The translations under genes and the position numbers were made by a program. Shown here one piece after another: positions 24,863 through 33,544 of a stretch of 64,000 nt of DNA. The notes below the pieces were generated by a model, which was not told the DNA's origin, ran no database searches, and worked only from the letters and a program-made list of their open reading frames with translations. This DNA is from Lysobacter lycopersici. GTDB taxonomy: Bacteria; Pseudomonadota; Gammaproteobacteria; Xanthomonadales; Xanthomonadaceae. Within the stretch, counting starts at the first letter, position 1, and the number at the start of each line of letters is the position of its first letter. The stretch spans positions 868,001 to 932,000 of the forward strand of contig NZ_CP041742.1 in assembly GCF_007556775.1 (NCBI RefSeq). Reading direction: 5' to 3'.

Positions 24863-27523
24863 TCAGGTGCGATCGGTGACCCAGCGCACGACACCGGCCA
24901 AGGCGTTTTCCAGCGCCGGACCGTCTTCGCCGCCGCCTTGGGCCATGTCCGGCCTGCCGCCGCCCTTGCCGCCTGCCTGCCGCGCCACGTCGGCGAGCAC
25001 GTCGCCGGCCTTGATCCTGCCCAGCGCCGCGCCGCTGACTCCGGCCACCAGCGCGGCCTTGCCGTCCTGGACGCCGGCCAGCACGATCACCGCGTCGCCG
25101 AGTTGCTGCTTGAAGCGGTCCATGGCATCGCGCAGGGCCTTGGCGTCGAAGCCTTCCAGCCGCGCGGCCAGCACCTTGATGCCGTTGACATCGACCGCGG
25201 TCGCGGCGAGGTCGGCGGTCGCGCCGGAAGCGGCCTTGGCCTTGAGCGCATCGAGTTCGCGTTCCAGCTTCTTCTGGCGATCGAGCAGTTGTCGCAGTTT
25301 GTCGCCGACTTCGCCCACGTTACCGCCGAGCAGCGTCGCCGCATCGTCGAGCCGGCGTTCTTCCTCGGACACGTAATCCAGCGCGCCCTGCCCGGTCAGC
25401 GCCTCGATCCGGCGCACGCCTGCGGAGACGCCGCCTTCGGACACGATCTTGAACAGGCCGATGTCGCCGGTACGGCCGACGTGGGTGCCGCCGCAGAGTT
25501 CGGTCGAAGTCGGGCCGAAGCGCAACACCCGCACTTCCTCGCCGTACTTCTCGCCGAACAGCGCCATCGCGCCGAAATCCAGCGCTTCCTGCATCGCCAT
25601 GTGCCGCACTTCGCCCTCGTGGTTGGCGCGAACCTCGGCGTTGACCCGGCGCTCGATCTCGGCGAGTTCGGCCGCGGTCACCGGCTGGAAATGCGAGAAG
25701 TCGAAACGCAGGCGATCGGGCGCGACCAGCGAGCCCTTCTGCTGCACGTGGGTGCCGAGCACGCCGCGCAGCGCGGCGTGCAGCAAATGCGTCGCGCTGT
25801 GGTTGAGCACGGTGGCGCCGCGGCGCGCGGCATTGACCGCGGCGACGAGATGGTCGCCCTTTTTCAGCGTTCCGGCCTGCAAGCTGCCGACGTGGCCATG
25901 GAACTGCCCGGCGAGCTTGACCGTGTCGTCGACGACGAAGCGCACGCCCCCGCTCTTATCGGTATTCCCGTCCAGTTCGCCGGTGTCGCCGACCTGGCCG
26001 CCGGATTCGGCGTAGAACGGCGTGGAATCGAGGATGACGATGGCTTCGTCGCCTGCCTCGATCGCGGCGACCGGCTTGCCGCCCTTCAGCAGCGCAATGA
26101 CTTCGAGGCCGCCTGCCGTCAGCGAGTCGTAGCCGAGGAACTTCGTGGGCGTCAGTTGCGCGACGAGTTCCGCCGGCAGCACGGTGCCACCGCCGAACTT
26201 GCCGGCCGCGCGCGCAGTTTCCTTCTGCTTCGCCATCGCCGCGTCGAAGCCGGCGACATCGACCGACATCCCGCGTTCGCGCGCCATGTCCTGGGTCAGG
26301 TCGAGCGGGAAACCGTAGGTGTCGTACAGGCGGAAGGCATCGGCGCCGGGGATGGTTCCGTTCGACTTCGCCGCGACCTCGTTGAAGATGCGCATGCCCG
26401 AATCCAGCGTTTCCGCGAAGCGTTCTTCTTCCGCCTTCAAGGCGCGCTCGGCGGTGGCGCGGCCCTCGCGCAGCACCGGATAGGCCTCGCCCATCAGCGC
26501 ATCGAGCGTCGGCACCAGCTTGTGGAAGAACGGTTCGCGCACGCCGAGCATCCAGCCGTGACGCAGCGCGCGGCGGATGATCCGGCGCAGCACGTAGCCG
26601 CGGCCCTCGTTCGAAGGCAGCACGCCATCGACGATCAGGAAAGCGCTGGCGCGGATGTGGTCGGCGATCACCCGCAGCGACTTGTTGTCGAGGTCGCTGG
26701 TGTGCGTGAGTTCGGCGGCCTTCTTGATCAGCGCCTGGAACAGGTCGATTTCGTAATTGGTATGGACGTGCTGCAGGATCGCGGTCAGGCGCTCCAGGCC
26801 CATGCCGGTATCCACGCAGGGCGCGGGCAACTTCGACAACGTGCCGTCGGCGGCGCGGTCGAACTGCATGAAGACCAGGTTCCAGATTTCGATGAAACGG
26901 TCGCCGTCCTCGTCCGGCGAACCGGGCGGACCACCGGCGATGTGCGCGCCGTGGTCGTAGAAGATCTCCGTGCAGGGGCCGCAGGGGCCGGTGTCGGCCA
27001 TCTGCCAGAAATTGTCGGACGCATACGGCGCGCCCTTGTTGTCGCCGATGCGGACGATGCGCTCCTCCGGCAGGCCGATCATGTCGCGCCACAGTTCGAA
27101 GGCTTCGTCGTCGGTGTGGTAGACGGTGACCAACAGGCGCTCGGCCGGCAGCTTCCATACCTGCGTCAACAATTCCCACGCCCAGGCGATCGCGTCCTTC
27201 TTGAAGTAGTCGCCGAAGGACCAGTTGCCGAGCATTTCGAAGAAGGTGTGGTGGCGCGCGGTGTAGCCGACCGAATCGAGGTCGTTGTGCTTGCCGCCCG
27301 CGCGCAGGCAACGCTGCACGTCCACCGCGCGCACGTAGCTGCGCTTCTCCGCGCCGAGGAACACGTCCTTGAACTGGACCATGCCGGAGTTGGTGAACAG
27401 CAGGGTCGGGTCGTTGCCCGGCACCAGCGGCGCGGACGGCACGATGGTGTGGCCCTTGGAGGCGAAGAAATCGAGGAAATCCCGGCGGATGTCGGCAGTG
27501 CTGATTTTGGAAGGAGTGCTCAT
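24863..27523 (-). CDS. alaS: Alanyl-tRNA synthetase
   Basis: AlaRS attaches alanine to tRNA-Ala and edits mischarged Ser and Gly. The 886-residue protein has the class II catalytic core (N-terminus about 1-240 with [18 protein letters not shown] and TGMGLERL), the tRNA-recognition domain, the editing domain with [12 protein letters not shown] and [13 protein letters not shown], and the C-Ala oligomerisation domain ending with the glycine-rich [13 protein letters not shown]. The size is normal. It is upstream of csrA in the conserved order but is separated from recX by a methyltransferase gene in the opposite orientation. Confidence 0.98.
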   Translation of the reverse strand: MSTPSKISTADIRRDFLDFFASKGHTIVPSAPLVPGNDPTLLFTNSGMVQFKDVFLGAEKRSYVRAVDVQRCLRAGGKHNDLDSVGYTARHHTFFEMLGNWSFGDYFKKDAIAWAWELLTQVWKLPAERLLVTVYHTDDEAFELWRDMIGLPEERIVRIGDNKGAPYASDNFWQMADTGPCGPCTEIFYDHGAHIAGGPPGSPDEDGDRFIEIWNLVFMQFDRAADGTLSKLPAPCVDTGMGLERLTAILQHVHTNYEIDLFQALIKKAAELTHTSDLDNKSLRVIADHIRASAFLIVDGVLPSNEGRGYVLRRIIRRALRHGWMLGVREPFFHKLVPTLDALMGEAYPVLREGRATAERALKAEEERFAETLDSGMRIFNEVAAKSNGTIPGADAFRLYDTYGFPLDLTQDMARERGMSVDVAGFDAAMAKQKETARAAGKFGGGTVLPAELVAQLTPTKFLGYDSLTAGGLEVIALLKGGKPVAAIEAGDEAIVILDSTPFYAESGGQVGDTGELDGNTDKSGGVRFVVDDTVKLAGQFHGHVGSLQAGTLKKGDHLVAAVNAARRGATVLNHSATHLLHAALRGVLGTHVQQKGSLVAPDRLRFDFSHFQPVTAAELAEIERRVNAEVRANHEGEVRHMAMQEALDFGAMALFGEKYGEEVRVLRFGPTSTELCGGTHVGRTGDIGLFKIVSEGGVSAGVRRIEALTGQGALDYVSEEERRLDDAATLLGGNVGEVGDKLRQLLDRQKKLERELDALKAKAASGATADLAATAVDVNGIKVLAARLEGFDAKALRDAMDRFKQQLGDAVIVLAGVQDGKAALVAGVSGAALGRIKAGDVLADVARQAGGKGGGRPDMAQGGGEDGPALENALAGVVRWVTDRT

Positions 27524-27654
27524 AGACCGGCCAGTTTACAGGGCCGATCCGGGGTTCCGGCTCTAGTCAGTTCCGACGGCGGTTCGGACGGGAGCCGCCG
27601 GGCCGGGCGCGGGCCAACCGTATACTGACGGTCTTTCCCGTAATTCCCGCGCGA

Positions 27655-28536
27655 ATGAGCCAGGACACGCAAGCCAAACTCCTCGAGCCGACCCGGGCAC
27701 TCCGCGAGGCCTTGGCGGAAAGCCCCGAACTGACCGAAGCGGAATTCTCGGCATTCTGCGGCGAATGGCATGCCACCGTCGCCGCGCTCAAGCAATTCGC
27801 CTTCTCGTCGGACCCCCGCAACAAGCAGGATGTCGCCGCGTTCGAATACGGCTGGGGCGGGCAATCGGCCCAGTTCGTCGTCGACCTCGTGCCGAGGATC
27901 CAGGCGGCCATGCTCCGCCATTACACGCGGAAGGACGTCCTGAAGCTGATCGATATCGGCGCCGGTTCCTGCGTGGGGACAAACATCCTCGCCACCCTGC
28001 ATTCCGACAACATCGTCTGGTCGCGGCTCGAAATCGACGCGATCGACTACACGCCCATCCGTCGGCGCTGGGTGCAAAGCCAGTTCCCCCGGATCAACTA
28101 CATGGTCGGCGATGCGTTCGCGTTGCCGGATCGCGCCTGGGATTTCGTGGTCTGCAGCCACGTCATCGAACACCTCGACGATCCCCGGCCCTTCATCGAC
28201 AACATCCGGCGCATCTGCCGCGGTTTCGCGTTCGTCTACAGCCCTTACCGGGAAATCGACCGCATCGCGGCGCATGTCTCCACCATCGACGAATCGACCT
28301 ACGCCGGCATCCCGAACTGCCGGCTCGAGGTCGTGTCGAGCATGGGCTGGCATCCGGCCAAGCCCGGGGACAAGTGCCTGATCGCGACCATCGACTGCCG
28401 TGAACCATCGCAGTCAGTCGTCGAAATCGACTCCGCCCAGGGCAGCCCGGACCTGGTCCATCGCGAACCCGCGTCGCAGCAGCAGGTCGGCAGCCCTTCG
28501 TTGCTGCGCAGGATCCTTCGCGACCTGCGCACCTAG
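27655..28536 (+). CDS. Class I SAM-dependent methyltransferase of unknown substrate
   Basis: This 293-residue protein has a Rossmann methyltransferase core: [16 protein letters not shown] (motif I), [19 protein letters not shown], and [23 protein letters not shown] (motif IV), similar to Methyltransf_11 proteins. The N-terminal 100 residues are helical. Residues from about 254 onward ([15 protein letters not shown] to the end) are encoded antisense to the 3' part of recX, so this tail is probably not part of the catalytic fold. The gene interrupts the usual recX-alaS neighbourhood and runs opposite to it. A TATACT -10-like box lies at 27621-27626. The substrate is unknown. Confidence 0.78.
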   Translation: MSQDTQAKLLEPTRALREALAESPELTEAEFSAFCGEWHATVAALKQFAFSSDPRNKQDVAAFEYGWGGQSAQFVVDLVPRIQAAMLRHYTRKDVLKLIDIGAGSCVGTNILATLHSDNIVWSRLEIDAIDYTPIRRRWVQSQFPRINYMVGDAFALPDRAWDFVVCSHVIEHLDDPRPFIDNIRRICRGFAFVYSPYREIDRIAAHVSTIDESTYAGIPNCRLEVVSSMGWHPAKPGDKCLIATIDCREPSQSVVEIDSAQGSPDLVHREPASQQQVGSPSLLRRILRDLRT

Positions 28537-28890
28537 CCGGCGGCGGACGAGGTCGCGGGCGATGGCGTTCCAGTCGCCGTCGAAGCCCTCCATCGCCGCG
28601 GCGACGGCATCGGAATCGAGCCCGTGCATGCGCAGCTCCGCGCGGACGTGCACCGGCCCGTGCCCGCTGGCCGCGCGGCTGCGCACCAGCAATTCCGCGA
28701 AGCGCGCATCGTCCTGCCAGCCGGCCTCGGACAGCTTGGCTATCGCGGCGGCGGCTTCGTCGGCCTCGACCCCGCGCGCGACCAGCTTGCGGCTCAACTC
28801 CTTGCGCGAATGCTCGCGCCGCACCAGCAGGCCCAGCGCCCGTTGCGTCGCGGTCGGTGGCGGCTTGCGCGAGCGTGCGGAATCGCTCAT
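28414..28890 (-). CDS. recX: Regulatory protein RecX
   Basis: RecX binds RecA filaments and limits recombinase activity. The 158-residue protein has the three-helix repeats of the family: [50 protein letters not shown], and [26 protein letters not shown]. The end reads [14 protein letters not shown], so the frame is complete. Its last 123 bases overlap antisense the end of the methyltransferase gene. In most relatives recX follows recA directly; here a TfoX-like gene and two unknown genes lie between them. Its start overlaps the tfoX stop (ATGA). Confidence 0.93.
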   Translation of the reverse strand: MSDSARSRKPPPTATQRALGLLVRREHSRKELSRKLVARGVEADEAAAAIAKLSEAGWQDDARFAELLVRSRAASGHGPVHVRAELRMHGLDSDAVAAAMEGFDGDWNAIARDLVRRRLGAQVAKDPAQQRRAADLLLRRGFAMDQVRAALGGVDFDD

Positions 28891-29252
28891 TGCTTCTTCG
28901 CCTTCGCCGACTTGCGCGGCTTCTTCGCGGGCTTTGGTTTAGGAGCCGGCAACGCGTCCGCGGTCGCGCGGATCAGCCGCTGCAGCAACTCGGTGTCGTC
29001 GAGGAATTCATCCAGCACGAACCACGCCTTCGCCTCGGGCCAGGGCTGCGCCTCGGTGACGTTCGGCAGCAACGCACGACCCGCGTCGGTCGGCTTCAGG
29101 AACAGGCTGTTGTCCGCAGCGACCGCGACAATCTTCCCGTCGAAGTAGATCCCGTACTCGCCGAACATCTTCTTCGACGTCAGCGAGCCGCCCAGCCCGG
29201 CTTGCTCATGCACGTATTCGATGAAGTCGGTGTCGGTGGACATTTTAGGCAT
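28887..29252 (-). CDS. TfoX N-terminal domain protein
   Basis: This small protein (121 residues, or 118 from the Met at 29243) has the TfoX N-terminal domain: [46 protein letters not shown]. It lacks the C-terminal half of the competence regulator TfoX/Sxy. A Lys/Ala/Pro-rich basic tail ([18 protein letters not shown]) follows and may contact nucleic acid. It overlaps recX by 4 bases and should be co-transcribed with it. A direct role in competence is uncertain; stand-alone domains of this kind are common in proteobacteria. Confidence 0.85.
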   Translation of the reverse strand: MPKMSTDTDFIEYVHEQAGLGGSLTSKKMFGEYGIYFDGKIVAVAADNSLFLKPTDAGRALLPNVTEAQPWPEAKAWFVLDEFLDDTELLQRLIRATADALPAPKPKPAKKPRKSAKAKKQ

Positions 29253-29259
29253 CCATAGA

Positions 29260-29329
29260 TTGGGCTGAACACGGTGAAGCCCAACAATTCTCGCCCTCAG
29301 ATGTTGGGCATCGCTTCGCTCAGCCCAAC
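29260..29329. repeat. Two REP-like hairpins (TTGGGC / GCCCAA type)
   Basis: Hairpin one pairs TTGGGCT (29260-29266) with AGCCCAA (29278-29284). Hairpin two pairs GTTGGGC (29303-29309) with GCCCAAC (29323-29329). The minus-strand reading GGTTGGGCTGAGCGAAGC followed by GATGCCCAACATC is the wording of a dispersed intergenic repeat that is common in many proteobacteria. It lies just upstream of tfoX at the border of an AT-richer segment. Confidence 0.65.
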
Positions 29330-29347
29330 CTATGAACTGAACTACGA

Positions 29348-29596
29348 TTAGATATCGCCATCGAGGTGACGATTCCCGAGATCCGTCAACCCTTTAACCA
29401 TTACGACACTGTAAAAATCGTTGCCAGTAAATGATTCTTTGCGAGGAATGACTCCATGAAGGTAGCCAGAGTTGCCAGCATCGATTATTAGCTGAGCTAT
29501 TGATTGAAAAGCCGAAAGCTCGTTTACCGAGTCACCATTTGCCTGGAATCCTCTGCGACCAGACGCAACTTCTTGTAGCAATTGATCGAGATTCAT
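29348..29596 (-). CDS. Small hypothetical protein
   Basis: This encodes 82 residues beginning MNLDQLLQEVASGRRGFQANG. The sequence has a helix (SAFQSIAQLIIDAGNSGYL) followed by a strand-like SFTGNDFYSVVMVKGLTDLGNRHL, in an order that recalls a winged-helix domain ending in a beta wing. No function is recognised. Codon use is visibly AT-richer than in recA or alaS, which suggests horizontal origin together with the following gene. It ends 95 bases before the tfoX start region and has no clear terminator. Confidence 0.55.
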   Translation of the reverse strand: MNLDQLLQEVASGRRGFQANGDSVNELSAFQSIAQLIIDAGNSGYLHGVIPRKESFTGNDFYSVVMVKGLTDLGNRHLDGDI

Positions 29597-29615
29597 ATTC
29601 GCCCTCAGTGATTAC

Positions 29616-30167
29616 TCAGACCAAAATTCCATTGATTAGAAAAACCGCAGAAATAAGACTGGTAATGACTTGGAATACCACCAAATAGGTCTGAATTTGA
29701 CTGGCTTTAGCGTGAAACCTGCCAATAACCGCGTAGTCCCCTTTTCTAGCCTTATCTGTCATACGGGCGTTGAAAGTACTCCAAGGCCACAGAAGACCCT
29801 GATTAACCTGCTGATACATGCTTTCAACATCGATAGGAACGCGACTATTTGCCAGTTCCTTCCCCGTAGCGCGCCCCTCTTCACCTGCAGCTGTACCAGC
29901 TGCCACATAAGAAGCAATAAGCTTTTGTGCAGCAGCAAGACTTGCCGAAACTACGAAATACATTGCCCCGAATTTTACATTTGACGTGTCGATGTATGGT
30001 GCAAGCGAACCGAGGTTGGCGAGAAGCAAACCATATGTGGCTCCAAACCCCGCGAGAAGCCAGCCCGAGAAGACATCAAGCGACGCACTAATCCTGGATG
30101 CTCCGAGCGAAAGAATGCGGCTCGCAGTCAAACTTGTGTTCAATGCTTCGGCAGCTTTTTCGTCCAC
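29616..30167 (-). CDS. Hypothetical membrane protein, AT-rich
   Basis: This 183-residue protein has three hydrophobic segments: about 31-52 (VFSGWLLAGFGATYGLLLANLG), 65-88 (KFGAMYFVVSASLAAAQKLIASYV) and 156-183 (IQTYLVVFQVITSLISAVFLINGILV), with a soluble, helical middle part (about 90-150). The start is GTG at 30167, supported by AGGGG six bases upstream. Composition is clearly more AT-rich than the surrounding genes. It is followed after 19 bases by the 82-residue gene, so the two likely form a unit. No family was recognised; a small effector-type membrane protein is possible but unproven. Confidence 0.6.
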   Translation of the reverse strand: MDEKAAEALNTSLTASRILSLGASRISASLDVFSGWLLAGFGATYGLLLANLGSLAPYIDTSNVKFGAMYFVVSASLAAAQKLIASYVAAGTAAGEEGRATGKELANSRVPIDVESMYQQVNQGLLWPWSTFNARMTDKARKGDYAVIGRFHAKASQIQTYLVVFQVITSLISAVFLINGILV

Positions 30168-30200
30168 GCTACACCCCTAGTCATACGATTCTCTTTCTAC

Positions 30201-30246
30201 AAAAAACACAGGGCGACCACCTGCTGACGAACAGGCGGCCGCCCTG
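30201..30246 (-). terminator. Intrinsic terminator of recA
   Basis: On the minus strand, CAGGGCG (30246-30240) pairs with CGCCCTG (30215-30209), and an inner CCTG/CAGG pair extends the stem, followed by TGTTTTTTG. It lies about 30 bases after the recA stop and separates recA from the AT-rich pair. Confidence 0.8.
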
Positions 30247-30275
30247 CGGGTTCCACACCTTGGTGGCTTCGACGA

Positions 30276-31313
<1,038 letters not shown>

Positions 31314-31476
31314 CATCGTGTCCTCGGATTAGTGTCGAAATTCGGAATGGGATCAGGCTAGGCCCGCGCCATCGCAAAGGCTGCGACTGCGCGGCACGAA
31401 TCAGGCTGGAGCTTCGGAACGCTTGAATCTGCCGGCCGATGCCGCACCGGCAACTCGGACAATGCCGCACAGACGA

Positions 31477-32136
31477 TCACCGGTTCGGCCCGCTGTTACT
31501 AGGTCTGATCAGGCCGCAGTACAGGCCTTCGATCGCGAAGTCCTGCCCCGGCTGCACCTCGATCGGCGCGTAATCCGGGTTGCGCGGCAGCAGGCGGATG
31601 CGTTCGCCGCCGGTCTTGAGCAGCTTCACCGTGATCTCGTCGTCCAGCCGCGCGACCACGATCTGGCCGTTGCGCGCGGTCGGGGTCCGGTGCACGCCGA
31701 TCAGGTCGCCGTCGAAGATGCCTTCGTCGCGCATCGAATCGCCCTTCACCTTGAGCAGGTAATCCGGCGCCGGCGAGAACAGCACGCGGTCGAGGATCAG
31801 CACCTGTTCCGAACCGATGTCCGCGCCGATGGGCGCGCCGGCCGCGACCTGTCCCAGCACCGGCAACTGCACCGCGTTGTCGGGGATCGCGGCTTCCAGC
31901 GGCAGGTCGGCCTGCGCCGACGGCGGCGGTTGCAGCACGCGCAGCCCGCGCGCCTGCCCCGGGCGGCGTTCGATCGCACCCGCGGCTTCCAGCGCCTCGA
32001 GGTGGTACTGCGCGGCACGCACGCCGCTGAAGCCGAAAGCCCGGGCGATTTCGGACTGCGAAGGAGGCACGCCCTCGGTCTCGATGTGCTCGGCAATGAA
32101 GGCGTGGATTGCGCGCTGGGTATCGGTCAGGTCCAT
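31477..32136 (-). CDS. lexA: SOS repressor LexA
   Basis: LexA represses DNA-damage genes until RecA filaments stimulate its self-cleavage. The 219-residue protein has an N-terminal winged helix (PSQSEIARAFGFSGVRAAQYHLEAL) and a C-terminal peptidase-like domain with the cleavage site A99-G100 (QVAAGAPIG), catalytic S134 (KGDSM) and K171 (ITVKLLK). The start ATG at 32136 is only two bases from the operator palindrome 32139-32157, so repression of its own gene is near certain. Longer upstream frames cross the operator and are not real. Confidence 0.97.
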   Translation of the reverse strand: MDLTDTQRAIHAFIAEHIETEGVPPSQSEIARAFGFSGVRAAQYHLEALEAAGAIERRPGQARGLRVLQPPPSAQADLPLEAAIPDNAVQLPVLGQVAAGAPIGADIGSEQVLILDRVLFSPAPDYLLKVKGDSMRDEGIFDGDLIGVHRTPTARNGQIVVARLDDEITVKLLKTGGERIRLLPRNPDYAPIEVQPGQDFAIEGLYCGLIRPSNSGPNR

Positions 32137-32138
32137 GG

Positions 32139-32157
32139 TTAGTAGTAATACTACTAA
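32139..32157. promoter_or_regulatory. lexA: LexA operator (SOS box) of lexA
   Basis: TTAGTAGTAATACTACTAA is a perfect 19-bp palindrome and fits the Xanthomonadales LexA motif TTAG-N6-TACTA. It starts two bases upstream of the lexA ATG. A -10-like TATTAC on the minus strand lies within it, preceded by TTGCGC 18 bases upstream, so bound LexA would cover the promoter. No second match was noticed in the window. Confidence 0.93.
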
Positions 32158-32179
32158 CGAATCCGCGCGCGCAAGGCTA

Positions 32180-32207
32180 TTGACATAAATCGAAATTATT
32201 TTATGTT
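32180..32207 (+). promoter_or_regulatory. Promoter and possible operator of the DUF2975-XRE pair
   Basis: TTGACA (32180-32185) and TATGTT (32202-32207) with a 16-base spacer form a plausible sigma-70 promoter. An inverted repeat CATAAA (32184-32189) / TTTATG (32200-32205) spans it and could be bound by the XRE regulator encoded downstream. The stretch is markedly AT-rich. A GAGG sits five bases before the ATG at 32236. Confidence 0.55.
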
Positions 32208-32235
32208 TTACGAAAATTAATTGCCGCGAGGCGCC

Positions 32236-32763
32236 ATGAAACCACAAACCCGACTGCTCCCGCCGCTCCTCGTCTCCGCCGCCTGGCTGGGCATGCTGCT
32301 GTGCCCGCTGTACGCGATCGTCATCGGCGGCGCGGCCCGCGCGATGGCTGGCGCGCCGAAGATCGCGCACGACGCCGCAAGCGGCGCGACGATCCATTTC
32401 GACATCGTGCCGTTCGATGCCTGGACGGTGTCGAGCCTCGCCGCGATGGTGGCGTTGCAATGGTTCGTCCTGTGGCAGTTGCGCGGCGTCGGCGCAGCGC
32501 TGCTGCGGCAACCGGGCATCGGCGCCGGCGTCGCATCCGCGTTCCGCCGCCTCGGCCACGCCCTGTTCGCCTACGGATTGTTCGGGATCGTCGTTCCGAC
32601 CCCGGCCAGGCATGTGTCGGCGCTGCAGGTGCAACTGGTCGCCGAACGCTTCGGCTATTCGCAGGTGTACCTGATCGCCGTCGCCTGCCTGTGCGCCTAC
32701 GCGACCGCGTGGCTGCTCGGCGAATCGTTGCGGCTGAAGGAAGAGAACGAGGGCTTCGTCTGA
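32236..32763 (+). CDS. DUF2975 membrane protein
   Basis: This 175-residue protein has four hydrophobic segments (PLLVSAAWLGMLLCPLYAIVIGG; VSSLAAMVALQWFVLWQL; LGHALFAYGLFGIVV; VYLIAVACLCAYATAWLLGESL), the DUF2975 layout. The end SLRLKEENEGFV directly precedes an XRE regulator, the family's normal partner, with overlapping stop and start (TGATG). Such pairs are found widely, yet the function is unknown. The ATG at 32236 is preferred over the TTG at 32221 because a GAGG is well placed. Confidence 0.88.
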   Translation: MKPQTRLLPPLLVSAAWLGMLLCPLYAIVIGGAARAMAGAPKIAHDAASGATIHFDIVPFDAWTVSSLAAMVALQWFVLWQLRGVGAALLRQPGIGAGVASAFRRLGHALFAYGLFGIVVPTPARHVSALQVQLVAERFGYSQVYLIAVACLCAYATAWLLGESLRLKEENEGFV

Positions 32764-32969
32764 TGGCCATCGTCGTCAACCTCGACGTGATGCTGGCGAA
32801 GCGCAAGATGAAGTCGAAGGACCTCGCTGACGCCATCGGCATCAGCGAAACCAACCTCTCGCTGCTGAAGCAGGGCCGGGTGAAGGGCGTGCGCTTCAAC
32901 ACGCTGGAAGCGATCTGCAAGGCGCTGGAGTGCCAGCCGGGGGATTTGCTGGAATATCGCGCGGATTGA
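32763..32969 (+). CDS. Small XRE-family HTH regulator
   Basis: This 68-residue protein consists almost wholly of a Cro/C1-type helix-turn-helix: MLAKRKMKSKDLADAIGISETNLSLLKQGRVKGVRFNTLEAICKALECQPGDLLEY. It is the usual partner of DUF2975 proteins. Its start overlaps the upstream stop, so the two proteins are made together. It most likely regulates the pair's own promoter, where an inverted repeat lies. Confidence 0.93.
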   Translation: MAIVVNLDVMLAKRKMKSKDLADAIGISETNLSLLKQGRVKGVRFNTLEAICKALECQPGDLLEYRAD

Positions 32970-32976
32970 ATCCGCG

Positions 32977-33471
32977 TCAGAGGTGCTGGGCGATGCCTTC
33001 CAGCGCCGCGGCCACGGTCTGCCGGCGCACGGATTCGCGATCGCCATCGAAATGGAACAGCTCCGCGCGCGGATAGCCGCCGCGACGCTTCCACGCGATC
33101 CACACCGTGCCCACCGGCTTGTCCTCGGTGCCGCCGCCCGGCCCCGCGATACCCGTCACCGCGACCGCGACGCCCGCGCCGGAATGCACCAGCGCGCCCG
33201 ACACCATTTCGATCACGGTCTCGCGGCTGACCGCACCGAAATGCTCCAGCGTTTCCGGGCGCACGCCGAGCAGTCCCTGCTTGGCCTCGTAGCTGTACGC
33301 GGCGAGGCCGCAATCGAACCATGCCGAACTGCCGGCGATGTCAGTGACGGTCTTCGCGATCCAGCCGCCGGTGCAGCTTTCCGCGGTGCACAGCGTCAAT
33401 CGTTTCGCCGCGAGTTGTTCGCCGATCGCGGACGCGAGTTCGCGCAAATGTTCGTCCGTGGTGTTCGTCAT
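32977..33471 (-). CDS. pncC: Nicotinamide-nucleotide amidohydrolase PncC (CinA C-terminal domain)
   Basis: PncC deamidates NMN to nicotinic-acid mononucleotide in the pyridine-nucleotide salvage cycle. The 164-residue protein is a stand-alone CinA C-terminal domain with TLCTAESCTGGWIAKTVTDIAGSS, FGAVSRETVIEMVSGAL, VAVTGIAGPGGGTEDKPVGTVWIAW and the ending TVAAALEGIAQHL. The conserved Ser and Thr of the active site are in AESCTGG. The ATG at 33471 gives the usual length. In many gammaproteobacteria the gene lies near recA, as here. Confidence 0.95.
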   Translation of the reverse strand: MTNTTDEHLRELASAIGEQLAAKRLTLCTAESCTGGWIAKTVTDIAGSSAWFDCGLAAYSYEAKQGLLGVRPETLEHFGAVSRETVIEMVSGALVHSGAGVAVAVTGIAGPGGGTEDKPVGTVWIAWKRRGGYPRAELFHFDGDRESVRRQTVAAALEGIAQHL

Positions 33472-33544
33472 CGCGCCCGGCTCGTGGGGGAAGGCGCCGT
33501 TGTAGCGTAAATCGCCGCCGATGTCGCGCGCGATCGACTGCAGG

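Noticed and set aside
24938-27628. A very long open frame (about 900 codons) antisense to alaS, and similar ones antisense to fimX, ileS and rnd/phrB
   Set aside because: These are typical of high-GC DNA in which the opposite strand lacks stops. The translations are rich in Arg, Ala, His and Gln, show no domains, and lie opposite proteins with clear motifs.
29616-30167. Idea that the AT-rich membrane protein is a SLATT-type defence effector
   Set aside because: Three hydrophobic segments and a helical middle part are compatible, but no diagnostic motif or nucleotide-sensor partner is visible. It was left as hypothetical.
31317-31360. TTAGTGTCGAAATTC near the recA start considered as a LexA box
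   Set aside because: It shares only the TTAG half; the second half TACTA is missing and there is no palindrome.
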